A DNA stretch of 64,000 nucleotides from Dactylonectria macrodidyma (taxonomy: Eukaryota; Ascomycota; Sordariomycetes; Hypocreales; Nectriaceae). A model generated the notes under the pieces. The model was given only the letters and a program-made list of their open reading frames with translations. It did no database searches and was not told the origin of the DNA. Shown piece after piece: positions 35,100 through 46,198 of this stretch. The first letter of the stretch is position 1. Every line of letters begins with the position of its first letter. The position numbers and the translations under genes are program-made. The DNA is taken from assembly GCA_020744425.1 (NCBI GenBank), contig JAGMUV010000025.1, forward strand, positions 496,001 to 560,000, in the 5' to 3' direction.

Positions 35100-36923
35100 A
35101 TGACGTCTGAGCAATCCGACCCCGGCGTCGTGGACGGCTTAGTATTCATCGAGGGGATGAAAACGGGGTTTGTTCAGCCAATGACGCGAAAGACCAAGAA
35201 ACAAATACGTGAAGAAGAACAGCGACGAGACTCGGCACCAGTGTCGAAATTGGGGACTTCAGTGAATGATGCGAGATGGAATCAAATGAAGGACCAATTA
35301 ACTCATCTGTATCGCTCCCGTGGTTATCAACTACGGCTGGTCACAGACATTATGCAGTCGTTGTATCAGTTCAGACCACGGCATGTCTTTCCCTCCACCG
35401 CTTACACGCCCGTCTCCTTCCTATTCCCGCTTGGATAGATGAACACAAACCAGAAACTAACAGGCTCTGATGAAATTAGAGACATCAGTATATACAAACG
35501 ACGCTTCAACGACTGGCACGTGGTCAAAAACCAGGGCGCAACGAGAGCAGCTCGAGCAAAACCCAAGGCCCCAGATCTACATGCCAACTATCAAGTATTA
35601 GAGGATGGCGAGTTCGATTTGCATATGCACATGTGCATCGAGTTACCAGACCCTCTTCCGTTCAAGCGGTTTGAACATCACGAGAGCGTCCTGAAGAGCG
35701 TGGATGATTTCATCTATGGCGTGTTCGACTCGAGAAACAAAGGGTGGAAGGCAGACATTGCGGGGTTTCTCGATGCGGATAACAATAGGAGTGCTGCAAG
35801 CTATCATTGGCGAGCCCTCTCGGACCAATGCCATGGCGTTGCTCTGTTGATCCGAGCCAATCTTCATGCCAAAGCAGAAATGACGCTGGACAATCTTTTG
35901 CGGAGCCTGACGACTGTGGGTGACTACAAACATCCAGCATTTATGGTTGAGTTTTGGCGACTGTGCATCCGTGTCCAGGGAGCCGGTGGTCACATCCCAA
36001 AAGCCAAAGCTATGGAGCGGCTCTTTGCTGTAATGAAGCAGCAGCAGCAAGAGGACAATCCTGTTCGTCGGTTAGTCAACTCGCTCAGCAGCGTTGACGG
36101 CGAGGACCTTCGGCATGTACTACGCATCGGATACGTGAAAGCTATTAGGACAATGTCTGTTCTGATTGGCGATGAGAATGTCATGGTTCTTGACATGCTG
36201 TCGTTCTATTGCAGATTCTTTTCTTCCCGGTTTGTTGTGAAACACAATTTGCTTGCCAAGTTGCAGTACGTCTGGTGGCAGACACACGACCAACACTTCG
36301 GCCGTGGCACGGCTAATGTAGCCATCAGTTATGCTTACGTGTATGCTGCTTACTACGTTCTTGACGAAGCTTATCTCGCCATCGGCATGGCACGGAATCT
36401 CCGAGATAGTCTCGCCAATGCACTCTGTCGCGGCGGACGTTTGACGTGGACCCTTGAGACGGAGGCCTTTTCATTCACATCAAAAACCGTCGCAAGTCTA
36501 CACAGACAACGAGCAAGGTCGACTAAGGACCCTTATCATTATCAAAAATGTTGCGAATCTATGCGCAGCGCCATCGTCAAGTTGGAGATTGGCGACAGGG
36601 AATGCCGCACGCGAGCAGCGATGCTATCCAAGGTCCTCAACAGGTGGCTCGTGGAGTGGGAGCGCTTTGATGAAGCTAAGGAAGAAGCTTTGCGAACAAA
36701 AAGAATCGAAGACAGTATTCCAGGAAAGCCTTGTATCAAGTGCGCGCGCCAAAAATACTGCGTCGCGTGTGTGCGCGTTATCGAGAGCGGCAATGAGCGA
36801 GATGAAGGCTGCAATGATTGTTGGAGACCAAGATCCTCTTTGATGTGCCAGAGATGTGCTCAACGAAAGGAAAGTGTTGGATGGAAACCTTCAGACAAAT
36901 GGGTTAAAGTGAACAGAAAGTAG
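35100..36923 (+). CDS. Clr5-domain protein with C-terminal cysteine-rich region
   Basis: The ATG at 35100 starts an acidic leader, then RWNQMKDQLTHLYRSRGYQLRLVTDIM and, after one intron, IYKRRFNDWHVVKN. Together these form a Clr5 domain, a fungal helix-turn-helix-like DNA-binding module. The intron lies between about 35370 and 35480; an in-frame TAG at 35436 must be removed, and the exact sites are ambiguous (a CTAAC branch point is at about 35457). About 400 further helical residues follow, as in other large Clr5 proteins. The C-terminus carries four CxxC pairs (CIKC, CVAC, CNDC, CQRC), a probable zinc-binding knob. It is likely nuclear and possibly a regulator; targets are unknown. The total length would be about 575-590 residues. 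Confidence 0.72.
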
Positions 36924-37154
36924 CAAAGGAAGCTGCTCTGATTTACAGTCGTATGCAACAATAGTTCAGTTTATACTTTTCCTCATGGATTATCGGGTTC
37001 CAAGTGAATTATTCCTTCCGAGATTAAAAACATTTTAGTCGCTAAATTCTCAGCCATAACTAAGTATTTAAATCAATAGATTAATTCCAAGTATCACTAC
37101 ACCGAAAGAATAGCAGAAATGATATCTGACTTGTAAGGCCTGAAAAAACTTTGG

Positions 37155-38792
37155 TCGTCCCTCAACGCCACAATGCATCCATACCCAGCCTTACCCGGGA
37201 TTCCAAGGAAAATGACCATTTGCTTTCTCCTCTCCAAGGTCGCCCTGCTGTGGTGGGTCTGTTTTCAATCGCCGCAGGCGCAACAGGGCTTGCTACAGGT
37301 TGTGCAACGATCGCCACTGCCTCTTACAGCTGGATAGACGACACGAGAGAGGTCAACAGCCACGTATCCTTACTCTGCGATGAAATCACCGCACTATCGC
37401 GGGTCCTCAAAGCTATCAGCAATGCATCAGTCAAGGCTCCACAAGTTATCATCGCTGAAATAGATCCAGATGGCCAGCTGGAGGAGTATGCGTAACACCT
37501 TGGGAGACATCAAAAGCACACTTAACAAGGTGAACCAGCTGTTGTCTGGTATCGGCAAGAGCACCATCGTCTTCAATCGTGGGTTCCTTGGAAAGCTGAC
37601 CAAGCAGATTAAATTTAGTCTTTGAACTAAGGATGATGCTACATGCAAAGCCAGGATACAGGCGCACAACACCCTCCTTACAAGCGCTCTCCAGATGATC
37701 AACGTGTGAGCTCCCCTCCCACAGCCTGGGGTCCTTATTCATCTAAACATCTCAGTTCTCTGTTGCTTGAAAGCAACTCTTCCTAGGAGACCCTTGCCAG
37801 AGTTTTGCCCACCCTCGAAGCGCAGGTAGGGTGAGTTGAGTTGGCCCTACACGCCGAAGTTTTATTGTTTGGCGGTCTATCCCAACCGGAGGCGAGCAAG
37901 ATAGCATATCTCAAACCTTACGACGGCTCGCGCTTTTAGGCAAAAGCTTCCATTCCAACGCAAGCTCGATTGCCAGAGATGGAACCCGGTCTACTGTATG
38001 GGAAGGTAACATCGTGGGTGATCCTCTGACAGAAGAACAGATTCAAGGCATCGAGAGATGGATTCCCCAGCTGAATGAAGAAAAAGAGAAAGGCCACAAT
38101 ACTATTTTGGACGCCTCGAAGGCAGGAGCTCTACCTTGGAAATCACTTACCCCTCTGATTACGACGAGGACACTGATTTGGAGCTGTCCAAAAGCCTCGA
38201 AGAGCTCACACTCGAAAGCCAAATGAGCGGCGATTACAAGAGAACCGAGAGCTTCTTCGGCAAGGATATGGACTGTGGACAAGCTAGCAAAAGATCATCC
38301 ACCGACATCACAAAGATGAGGATAAGCCTAGCGTGCCCATGCATGCAGCAAGAAAAGTGGATCAATGCTGAAGGAATCATTTTGCCGATGGCATTTGAAC
38401 AGAAAGCAAGCAAGGTTATGTTGTTTCGAGTCATGCACGCGCTAGCACTGATTTTGAGGAATTCGGACCTCGAAGCCGCCTATCGATATTGCAAGAGAGC
38501 TCTTTGGGGTAAGAGAAAGACCCTGGGTAAGACTCATGCTTCGTGCTGGGATAGCTTGGGTTTGCTTGCGGCCATATGCGCTGCCAGAAACGATAAGGAC
38601 GGGGCAGAAGCCCACCGAAGCTTCACGCCAGAGTCTCGCCGAGGAATTACGGATGCCGATGCCTTGGCATATCTCAACCGTTACCTTGTATATAATAAAG
38701 CTACGGGCACATTATTCCGGGCTGGCGAGTCTAAATCTCCAATTGCAGTGGAAGCTCCTTCGTCTGAGGAGGAAGAGAGATGCCCTTGCTAA
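37155..38792 (+). pseudogene. Broken gene: fungal NLR-type N-terminal domain followed by TPR-like region
   Basis: Residues of a STAND-type N-terminal domain (VGLFSIAAGATGLATGCATIATASYSW...DEITALSRVLKAI) begin without an in-frame ATG. They run to a one-base frame change at 37493 (continuing as NTLGDIKSTLNKVNQLLSGIGK), and a stop follows near 37625. From 38014 another frame (EEQIQGIERWIPQLNEEKEK) shifts again near 38145. It then continues to 38792 as a tetratricopeptide/kinesin-light-chain-like unit (LEAAYRYCKRALWGKRKTLGKTHASCWDSLGLLAAIC, split over about 38470-38580). At least three lesions are not explained by introns, so this is probably a pseudogene. Its last codons overlap the start of the Hsp70-like frame, which suggests that both were once one gene. 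Confidence 0.65.
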
Positions 38793-40208
38793 ATGCCCCA
38801 CCATGGCTATCGAAAACCTCTGATTGGGAACTCGGCCAAGCTTTTGACGGCACCCACCCATGGCTTAGTCCTGGCCTGCGAACGTCACCACCATATCCAG
38901 TATCGGAACCAGAGCTACAATGCGTCACAGATGGCAACTCAACGTCAGATTTGATTGTCTGTGTGAACTATGACTCGGGTTGGACCTCCGCAGCCTACGC
39001 ACTGCTCGAAGGACCCGGGAGCACTGAGGAATGGGTCATTAGTAGATGGGCTGGTACAGATGGGCCTCTGGTTAGTTTTCACCAGCATTGTCCGTTCTTA
39101 CGATGTCGATTGTAACGCATACTACCTAGGTTCGTACGACCATATATTACCACGGGGACGGAAGTATGGCCGGTTGGGAAGCGACATCTCCGATGCACCT
39201 GACTCCACAGGACATCCGAAAGAAGGCATAAAAACAGTTGACTGGTTGCCAATGAGAACTCCGCATGCAAAACATCCATTCACCTATGCCAGTACTTTTC
39301 GCCCAATTTTCCGTAGAGAAGACGCCGTTGACGCCTCCGCAGACTTTCTTCGTTGCTTGCGTCTAGCTATCTACTCGTATCTGGAGGAAGAGTTGGGAAT
39401 CATTTTCACTCCACAAAAGAAAAACGTTCACTGGTGCTTTACCGTACGTGGCTTCCGAGATTGTCAAAACACCATCTATGCTTCTATCAATGAAGTCGGC
39501 TACCTATACAATTACGACGACACGTGCATTTCGCTGCTGTCTATCTCTGAGGCTGCTATCATCCATACCAAAGCAAGCGGTCTTCTACAGCTTCGAATAT
39601 GCGAAGGTATCATTGTTGTCGACCTCGGAGAGACAGCAGTGGAGGCCACGACCTGGGGACCTTCGCAAGGGTCATTTGCTTGGGTGGCCCGGGGATCCTT
39701 ACGATCACCGTCTTCTCAGCGGACGGAGCTCAAAACAGAATCAATAGAAGAGGACAAGTATGGGTTATTTGTTTAAGAGCACTCTGTTGTGCCATTCACT
39801 GATGACATACACTCTAGGCTGATGGCTGTGATTGAAAATTTTGCTTACATCGTACAAGGCAAGATTGATAAATTGAGGCTATGTCATGATTCCGAAACGT
39901 GTAGTCGATTGTTCACCAGAGCCTTGGACGACTTTCGCAATCGAATCAAACACGATTTCATCGATGATGGGAAGAGCTGGGCTGTTGATGTTGGTACTGG
40001 GTATGATTATCCGGCAGCGGGCATAGAAGGCGGCCTTATGATTTTCACAAATGAAGAGGTTCGATCACGTTTTACGCCGATACTTGCATGCGTTACAGGA
40101 ATGATCCACGACCAAGTTGTTAAAGCTAGAAGAAAGAATGAGGAGGCACAGGTGGGAACAGAAAGCATACCCCTTCAATTAAACACACTGATAGAAGCCC
40201 CATTCTAG
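38780..40208 (+). CDS. Hsp70-like ATPase-fold protein, C-terminally truncated
   Basis: Three exons, 38780-39053, 39130-39757 and 39818-40208, are in consistent phase and give 430 residues. DLIVCVNYDSGWTSAAYAL is the first phosphate loop of an actin/Hsp70 ATPase fold, degenerate compared with the usual DFGTT. TVDWL, FLRCLR, WCFTV and the second phosphate loop GIIVVDLGETAVEATTW follow in the order of fungal HSPA12-like proteins. The frame ends at 40208. From about 40195 to 40390 another frame holds the expected last part (VQPVDSDMVVVMGAALRATKHG), so the C-terminus is lost by a frameshift or an unresolved intron. The first-loop changes make ATP hydrolysis doubtful. Its ATG overlaps the end of the TPR-like pseudogene by 13 bp. 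Confidence 0.5.
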
Positions 40209-40390
40209 GCCGTGCTGCTGAAGGGATATTCACGATATTGGATGTATTCAAGTATATCAGCTCGCAAGTGTCTCTCCATATGGTTCAGCCAGTTGACTCG
40301 GACATGGTAGTTGTCATGGGGGCTGCTCTACGTGCAACGAAACACGGATATGTGGATCAGAATTTTGTTGAGAAGTTCTTTTGTGGTTAG

Positions 40391-41812
40391 CACTGAAGGC
40401 TGGTAGTTAGTAGTTGACCAGCACCTTGATTCACACGTGTTTCAGTCTCCCACTACTGTGTAAATACACCGGAAGACATGACCACAATGCTGGCAATGAG
40501 TTTGGGAAAAGTTTTGTAGGTAGTATGGTATAGAGAAGGCGAATGCCGGTTGCAATAACACGCCGAGTCGTGTGATCTGGCGTTCAAGCGGTGCCAATCT
40601 GTTTGGCCATTGCCGAATACTGGCAATTCGGCATCAACTTGCACCAACTGGGGTGATGTTCCACCTTAATTCTCGAATAGAGAGATCTTTTCAATCCAGT
40701 GCATCGGAATCACCGATCCTGATCAATTTGCAACAGCTGAGAACGGCTTGTCATCAGCCAACTTAGAACTATCAGCACCCTCGTTGAAAGGCTGGATTAT
40801 GCCGCTCTAATGTATCTTGGAAGCTATGACGCTCAAAATGCTTCACCCTCCTTCCATCATTCATTAGTGATTCGCGCATTATCCTTTCTAAACTACGACT
40901 AAAACCAGTACGTGATATTACCCTACCCTGATTTGAACCGAAACTGACACATTAATTATGGAGGACGTTCCGGTTTGGTTACTGTTGCTCGATACGCTGG
41001 GGCCGTGAAGCTAATGTGCGATTTCACCGGATGGAATACTTCTAATTATGGTGGCCCTGATGTATAGCCTCACTGAAACGCCTTGGAGTATCCTGAGTTC
41101 AATAGTTGCCTGGGATTTAGGCTCACATTCAGCTTGGAGTCAACAGTTTAAAATTACTATTGTGCTACCAACATCATGTGAGGGGATCTCTCATTGGCCG
41201 CTACCCCCGCTCCCCCTTGAACTCTTCATGTTAGATACGGAGTACTGTAATGGATTTTACAATTATGGTTACGCACAATCTACGGTCTGTATTCGTCACG
41301 GTGATGATGATGGACATTTACTTCACTCTGCAGATGCTTGCTAACAATTGCTCAACAACCCCTGATTTTCTTACCCGCAGCGATCAGATTGGCCTCTACC
41401 GCGCGGATTCTGCAACTAAAGGGCTCACAATGAGCTCTCATACCGTTGATATAGGCTTTTGAGCTCGATTGACATTATATCCATCTCATAATCCATCATT
41501 TTCGTCATTCCTTCCCAACCATAGACCATACTTGAGTCCTTCTTTCGCAATAACCTCTCCTCACCATGCCTCCACGAATGATGATCCCTGAGGCCCACTC
41601 ATTAGAGTCCGAGATATGTGGTCCAAATCCTCGGTGGCCGCGGAAACGCTAACCCAACACGTCGTAACGCCTAGCAAGAAAGCAGCTCCAGGCCCGCTAG
41701 TGGCTGGATCACATGGGTGCTGGAGGGAATGAAAAGGCGCGGGATCCGTGGACAAGCTAGACTGAGGACGGAACCTCAGAAGCAGCATCTTCTTCTCCTG
41801 CCACCCGTCGCC
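40391..41812. other. Intergenic region, no gene recognised
   Basis: About 1.4 kb between the Hsp70-like gene and the first Zn2Cys6 regulator. Only short frames without family features are present. The last 250 bp serve as promoter of the regulator. Confidence 0.45.
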
Positions 41813-44113
41813 ATGGATCCGCGGAGCCTTGTCCCGAAAGCAGTGAGTCCCCCATCGCAATTGTGTTGACCGGCAGGGGTACTCACGTAATGATTCGATA
41901 GTGTCACCAATGCAGAGCTCGAAAGGTACGTCTCTCGCGGCCCCATGATGCTGCAGCAACCTAGTCTAATCCGAATGGGCCCAGATACGATGCAATCGCG
42001 AGTCTCCGTGCTCGAGTTGTATGACATCAAATATGGACTGCAGCCTCGCGTCTGCACCCAATAGGCATCAGATTCAATCCAAGAATGTACCACAGAAGAC
42101 GGGGGGTATGGGAAGGTTAGCCGAATGCCCCGCGCTTGGCATTGTTCGCTGAGACAGAATAGCCCTGAGCAGTTTGATGCTTTGCAACAGCAACTCGCCA
42201 ACATCGAGAACACGGTCGATGCAATTCTATCCAACCAGACTAGCAACAATCGGAGTTTACTAGACAATACCCATGCGACATCATACGTTGCCGAGTGCGG
42301 CCCGTATCGGACATACATCCCGGCACCGTATGAGGGCGATTCCTCCTTCAAACAGCAGACACTTAAAGCTAGTCGCATATCCGAGCTCAGGCCATCTGAA
42401 ATCGAAAGGTCGCCTGCTCTATCCATTGAGCTCGATGCCCTGCAGTTTCTGCTGTTAAGTGCCGATACTGGGGTGAAAAGGGATGTTCCACCGTGGGGTA
42501 CACAGAACACAAACATGGTTCCGATACCCTCGGAACTCACTATTCGACTATTAAAAACTCTAAGCGGTAATTGCCTGCGCTTCCCTCTGTTTTCAATTGC
42601 CACTAATTTACAAAAATTTTACAGATACTCAATCTTTATTGTTCATTTTTCACCCAGTGATTGACATCGCTCAGGTAGAGGACATTTGTCAACGCGTCTA
42701 TCTCCCAGTCAACACCACGTCAATCGGACATCTTGCCGTCTTCAATGGCATACTGAGTAACCTTATATTGGGAATGAGCTGCATGCCTGGCATGGGCTTT
42801 TACACAAACGAGATGGATCGCCTTCAAAAGATCTGCGAAGCAAACTTTCACCAAGCAACGATGGCAGACGAGTTAATAGCTTCACCGACGTATGAGAATA
42901 CTCTTGCATTAGCTATGGCGGTATGGAACCTCAGTGACATCAAGTCGATTGCTAATTTTTGTTAGGCCTTAGACGCGCAGCTGAAAGGGGATTCTGTATC
43001 TGTCCATCACTTCATCTCGGCAGCAGCAAAACATTGCCTCACCTTGGGGTATCACCGCGATACCGTGGTATCGGAACTGTCCCCGCGAGAGTCCAAAAAG
43101 CGCTATCGACTATTCTGGTACATCTACATGTTCGACAAGAATCTGTCACTAGTCCTGGGCAGAGCATCAAACATCCAGGACTACGATGTAGACGCGCCTC
43201 CGTTGACGGTGTCCTCAGATCCGCATCGGTTGCCATGGGACCTTAGCTTGAATTCCTTCATCGCGTTTTCAAAGCTCCAGGGACAGATATACGAGTATCT
43301 CTTTGCACCTTCAACGAGGAATCTTGAAGCAGGAGTCAGGAAACGCGTATCCAGCGACCTCTCCGCTCAACTGACGCAGTGGTTCCATACTTGGCAGCAG
43401 ATCGATGCATCGCATGCTTATCATTTGGAGATGTTTCTCAACACATTCCAAGCTGTTGAAGTTGTTTACCACTCAATACTCGTCCTGTTAGATTGGGGGG
43501 CTCTGGAGTCCTGTTCAGCTGCTGACCTCCCTCCATCCTGTATCGAACTTGCGCGACACGGGCTAAACACTCACATCAGCGTGTACTCGAAGCTGAAAGC
43601 TAGAGCTCATCACTTCCTGCTTTCATATGCGTCTTGGTAGGTATAGTATATCCGTTGGTTGCAAAGCGGCTACTAAGTATGAGCAGGATCCTCTCCTATT
43701 CGACATTCACGCCATTTATAGTTGTCTTTATGAATTGCATTGGCAAATCTGATGCAAGTGACCTGGAATTGCTGTCTCGAGTGCTCGAGACACTAGAAGA
43801 AATGGCGTCCAGTGCCGCGCATTGTAAACGTCAAATTGATTATTGCCAAGCCCTTTATCGCACTGCCGAAGCATACATCAAGTCTCGCAATTCGCCTCTT
43901 GCTGGGGTTTCTCCAAGCACTGGAAGCCTTCCGCTTCAACCACTTCAGAGCTTTGGAGTTGATCAAATGACTCTATCCGAATCAATGGGCCAGAGTTGGA
44001 ATAATTGCGACCCTTTGACTCCGATAGCCTATGGCAGTACATCTGATAGAGGCTCTCTGCACGACTCTCTATACAGCGTGCAAACATCGAGAGGAGGGAG
44101 TAATGAAAGCTAG
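41813..44113 (+). CDS. Zn2Cys6 transcription factor with fungal-specific TF domain (1)
   Basis: Seven exons, 41813-41842, 41902-41925, 41985-42086, 42158-42566, 42625-42920, 42966-43636 and 43687-44113, give 652 residues in phase. Exon 2 is only 24 nt and encodes CHQCRARK. The zinc cluster C11-x2-C14-x6-C21-x5-C27-x2-C30-x6-C37 is therefore spread over three exons. A short coiled coil (EQFDALQQQLANIENTVDAIL) follows as dimerisation element. The fungal_trans domain then covers the middle, with FIFHPVIDIAQ, AAAKHCLTLGYHR, KKRYRLFWYIYMFDKNLSLVLGRAS (over about 43095-43170) and DYDVDAPPL. It is nuclear and would bind CGG-type sites; targets are unknown. The donor of intron 3 (GTACCA) is weak, so that boundary is the least certain. 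It stands alone, with no obvious enzyme cluster beside it. Confidence 0.88.
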
Positions 44114-45197
44114 GAAACACTAAACGAAATCTTAGGAATTTATTACAACGTTTGTTCAGGCTTTCGGTGGAGACATATTTGCCAGAAATGCAATTGGAAC
44201 AACATGCTCAAGAATTAATGGCATTGCGGATCTACCACTCCTCATATCCGTGACTCTTCAATGCGTATGCCCAAACCTAGTAGTCAGTCGGTAAGCACTT
44301 AACCCGTATATCACGCGCAGTGGCTTCTACGGAGTTTCAGGACCTAGTTCGTCAATCAAGGCAATGGCAGCTGCAGGACGTAACCCAGTCAGTCTCCCAA
44401 CGACGATGCCTTTCTTTTATCAGTCGCCAATACATGGCTCTAGCCTCACCTCTTGGTGCAGCGGGCACTTCATGGTGCAAATTATGATATGGTAACGGCA
44501 GGAACACCCAACTTAACCTCTTCAAGACCTTTTGTAACAAACAAGACAGAAGGTTCTTGAAAAACTATTCAGCCCTCGGCCAAAACGACGAACACCTAGA
44601 TAATCCTGTATCCATAATAGCACCATCAAGAGCACTTAAAAGGCTGCCAATTCTGCTGGTGAAACTGCCCGGCGGGATCAAAGTCGAGTGTCGGTGACGT
44701 AGCTCAAAAGTAATATTGTTCTGGACGTAACCTCGACTCGGAAAAGTTCAATATTTTTTCCCCCCTGAAAATACAGTCAGCGCTTCGTAATGCGCATTAA
44801 CAAGTGTCATTCGACGCCCTGAAAAAGCCCATCTCTAGCCATATCAGTTCAACTCCACACAGACTGACATATCCCACCTATGAGACGTCGCCGATTTAGC
44901 GCATTTGGAGACATGTACCTGTCAGCCTGCAGCTTAGTGGCTCTTCGGACCCTCGCAAGGAGGAAGTGGCTGGCTGCTGATAATCACATAGACAGCGTGT
45001 CAGCTTGGAATACCTTGCAAAACATGCTGTGGCTGGCTGAAAAGTTAGGTAAAATTGTCGCAACTTGCTTTGGTCCCCCTTCCGGGTGCGTGCTATCAAG
45101 GTCTTCATTCAATCATTATCGCAACAACCTTGACTCTCCTTGCTTCACTTTGGCACTCGCCATTTCAATCCTCATCTCCATTGCCATCACTTACAAT
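44114..45197. other. Intergenic region, no gene recognised
   Basis: About 1.1 kb between the regulator and the F-box/ankyrin gene, with no supported frame. The final 150 bp are C/T-rich and fit a promoter and leader. Confidence 0.45.
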
Positions 45198-45870
45198 ATG
45201 CTTCTCAATCTTCCATTGGAACTTCAACAAATGGTAATAGCGGTACGATTCCCGTGAATGACATAGAATGCGGTACGCCACGATCTGAACTGACCATATC
45301 CAGAGTCTTGACAAGCATGAGCTCCTCGTGCTTCGCGCAACTTGCCACCATCTCGATAGGCTATGCCATCAGGACATCACGAAGAAAATCATCGACGAAA
45401 TGAGAGATGACAACATTACTACTACGTATCTCTATAAGTCGGTCGAGCACCAACGCCATGGTTTCTTACAGCGCCTTCTGAGCCTCCAGCCGCCCTTGGA
45501 TCAAACAGACGCGGCCGGCGAGACGGCCCTGCACAAAGCCGTACGAAGGAACTGTCTCTTCTGTGTCCAGCATCTCCTCGGCGCTGGGGCAAATCCTTCC
45601 TTTGCTACAACCCAGGGCTGGTCGTCGCTGATGTTGGCGGCACGGTATGACCATGTTGCTCTAGCGAATGAATTGCTACAAGCGGGCGCAGAAGTGAACG
45701 CTCAAGGTTTCCACGGCTGGACGGCATTGCACCTCGCGCATACATATGGATACGCAGACATGTCTCGCGTACTGGCGTATGCTGGCGCTGATCAAAATAT
45801 CGCTGATAATGATGGTGTCAAGGCGAAAGAGGCGTCTTGCGGGAACAAATGCTGGGGAGTTTGGCGATGA
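45198..45870 (+). CDS. F-box-like/ankyrin repeat protein, small
   Basis: Two exons, 45198-45242 and 45304-45870, encode 203 residues. Splicing from GCG|GTACGA to CCAG|AGT gives LNLPLELQQMVIASLDKHELLVLRATC, an F-box-like start (split here across two exons). Three ankyrin units follow from about residue 85: TDAAGETALHKAV, TTQGWSSLMLAARYDHVALANELLQAGAEVN (over about 45608-45700) and FHGWTALHLAHTYGYADM. Such proteins could couple an SCF ligase to an ankyrin-bound target. It is convergent with the amino-acid permease gene, with 328 bp between them. Confidence 0.78.
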
Positions 45871-46198
45871 GTCAATGCTTGACGATAGAATACATCCTTT
45901 GGGACTAGTTCAAAGGCCCTTATATTCCACAGAGTTTCACTCCCACGGGAGGTTGATTTCTACTTTCATTTCCAGTCGCGGGTGAACCTTTTCAGTTGCA
46001 AATGATAAACCATTGGGCAGCAGAGTCTTCAGAAAATAAGTGTAGGAAATGACTGTTGTTTGCGACTTTTGTCCGCAACTATCTCATTATACTTCATCCA
46101 ACATCTATATTGGTCCTTCTTGGCGTGTCTCAACTCCTGCTCCTTCTTCATTTTGACATTCCAGCAGGCGTGCAACAGAGCCAGCCAGTCTTCCGTTC

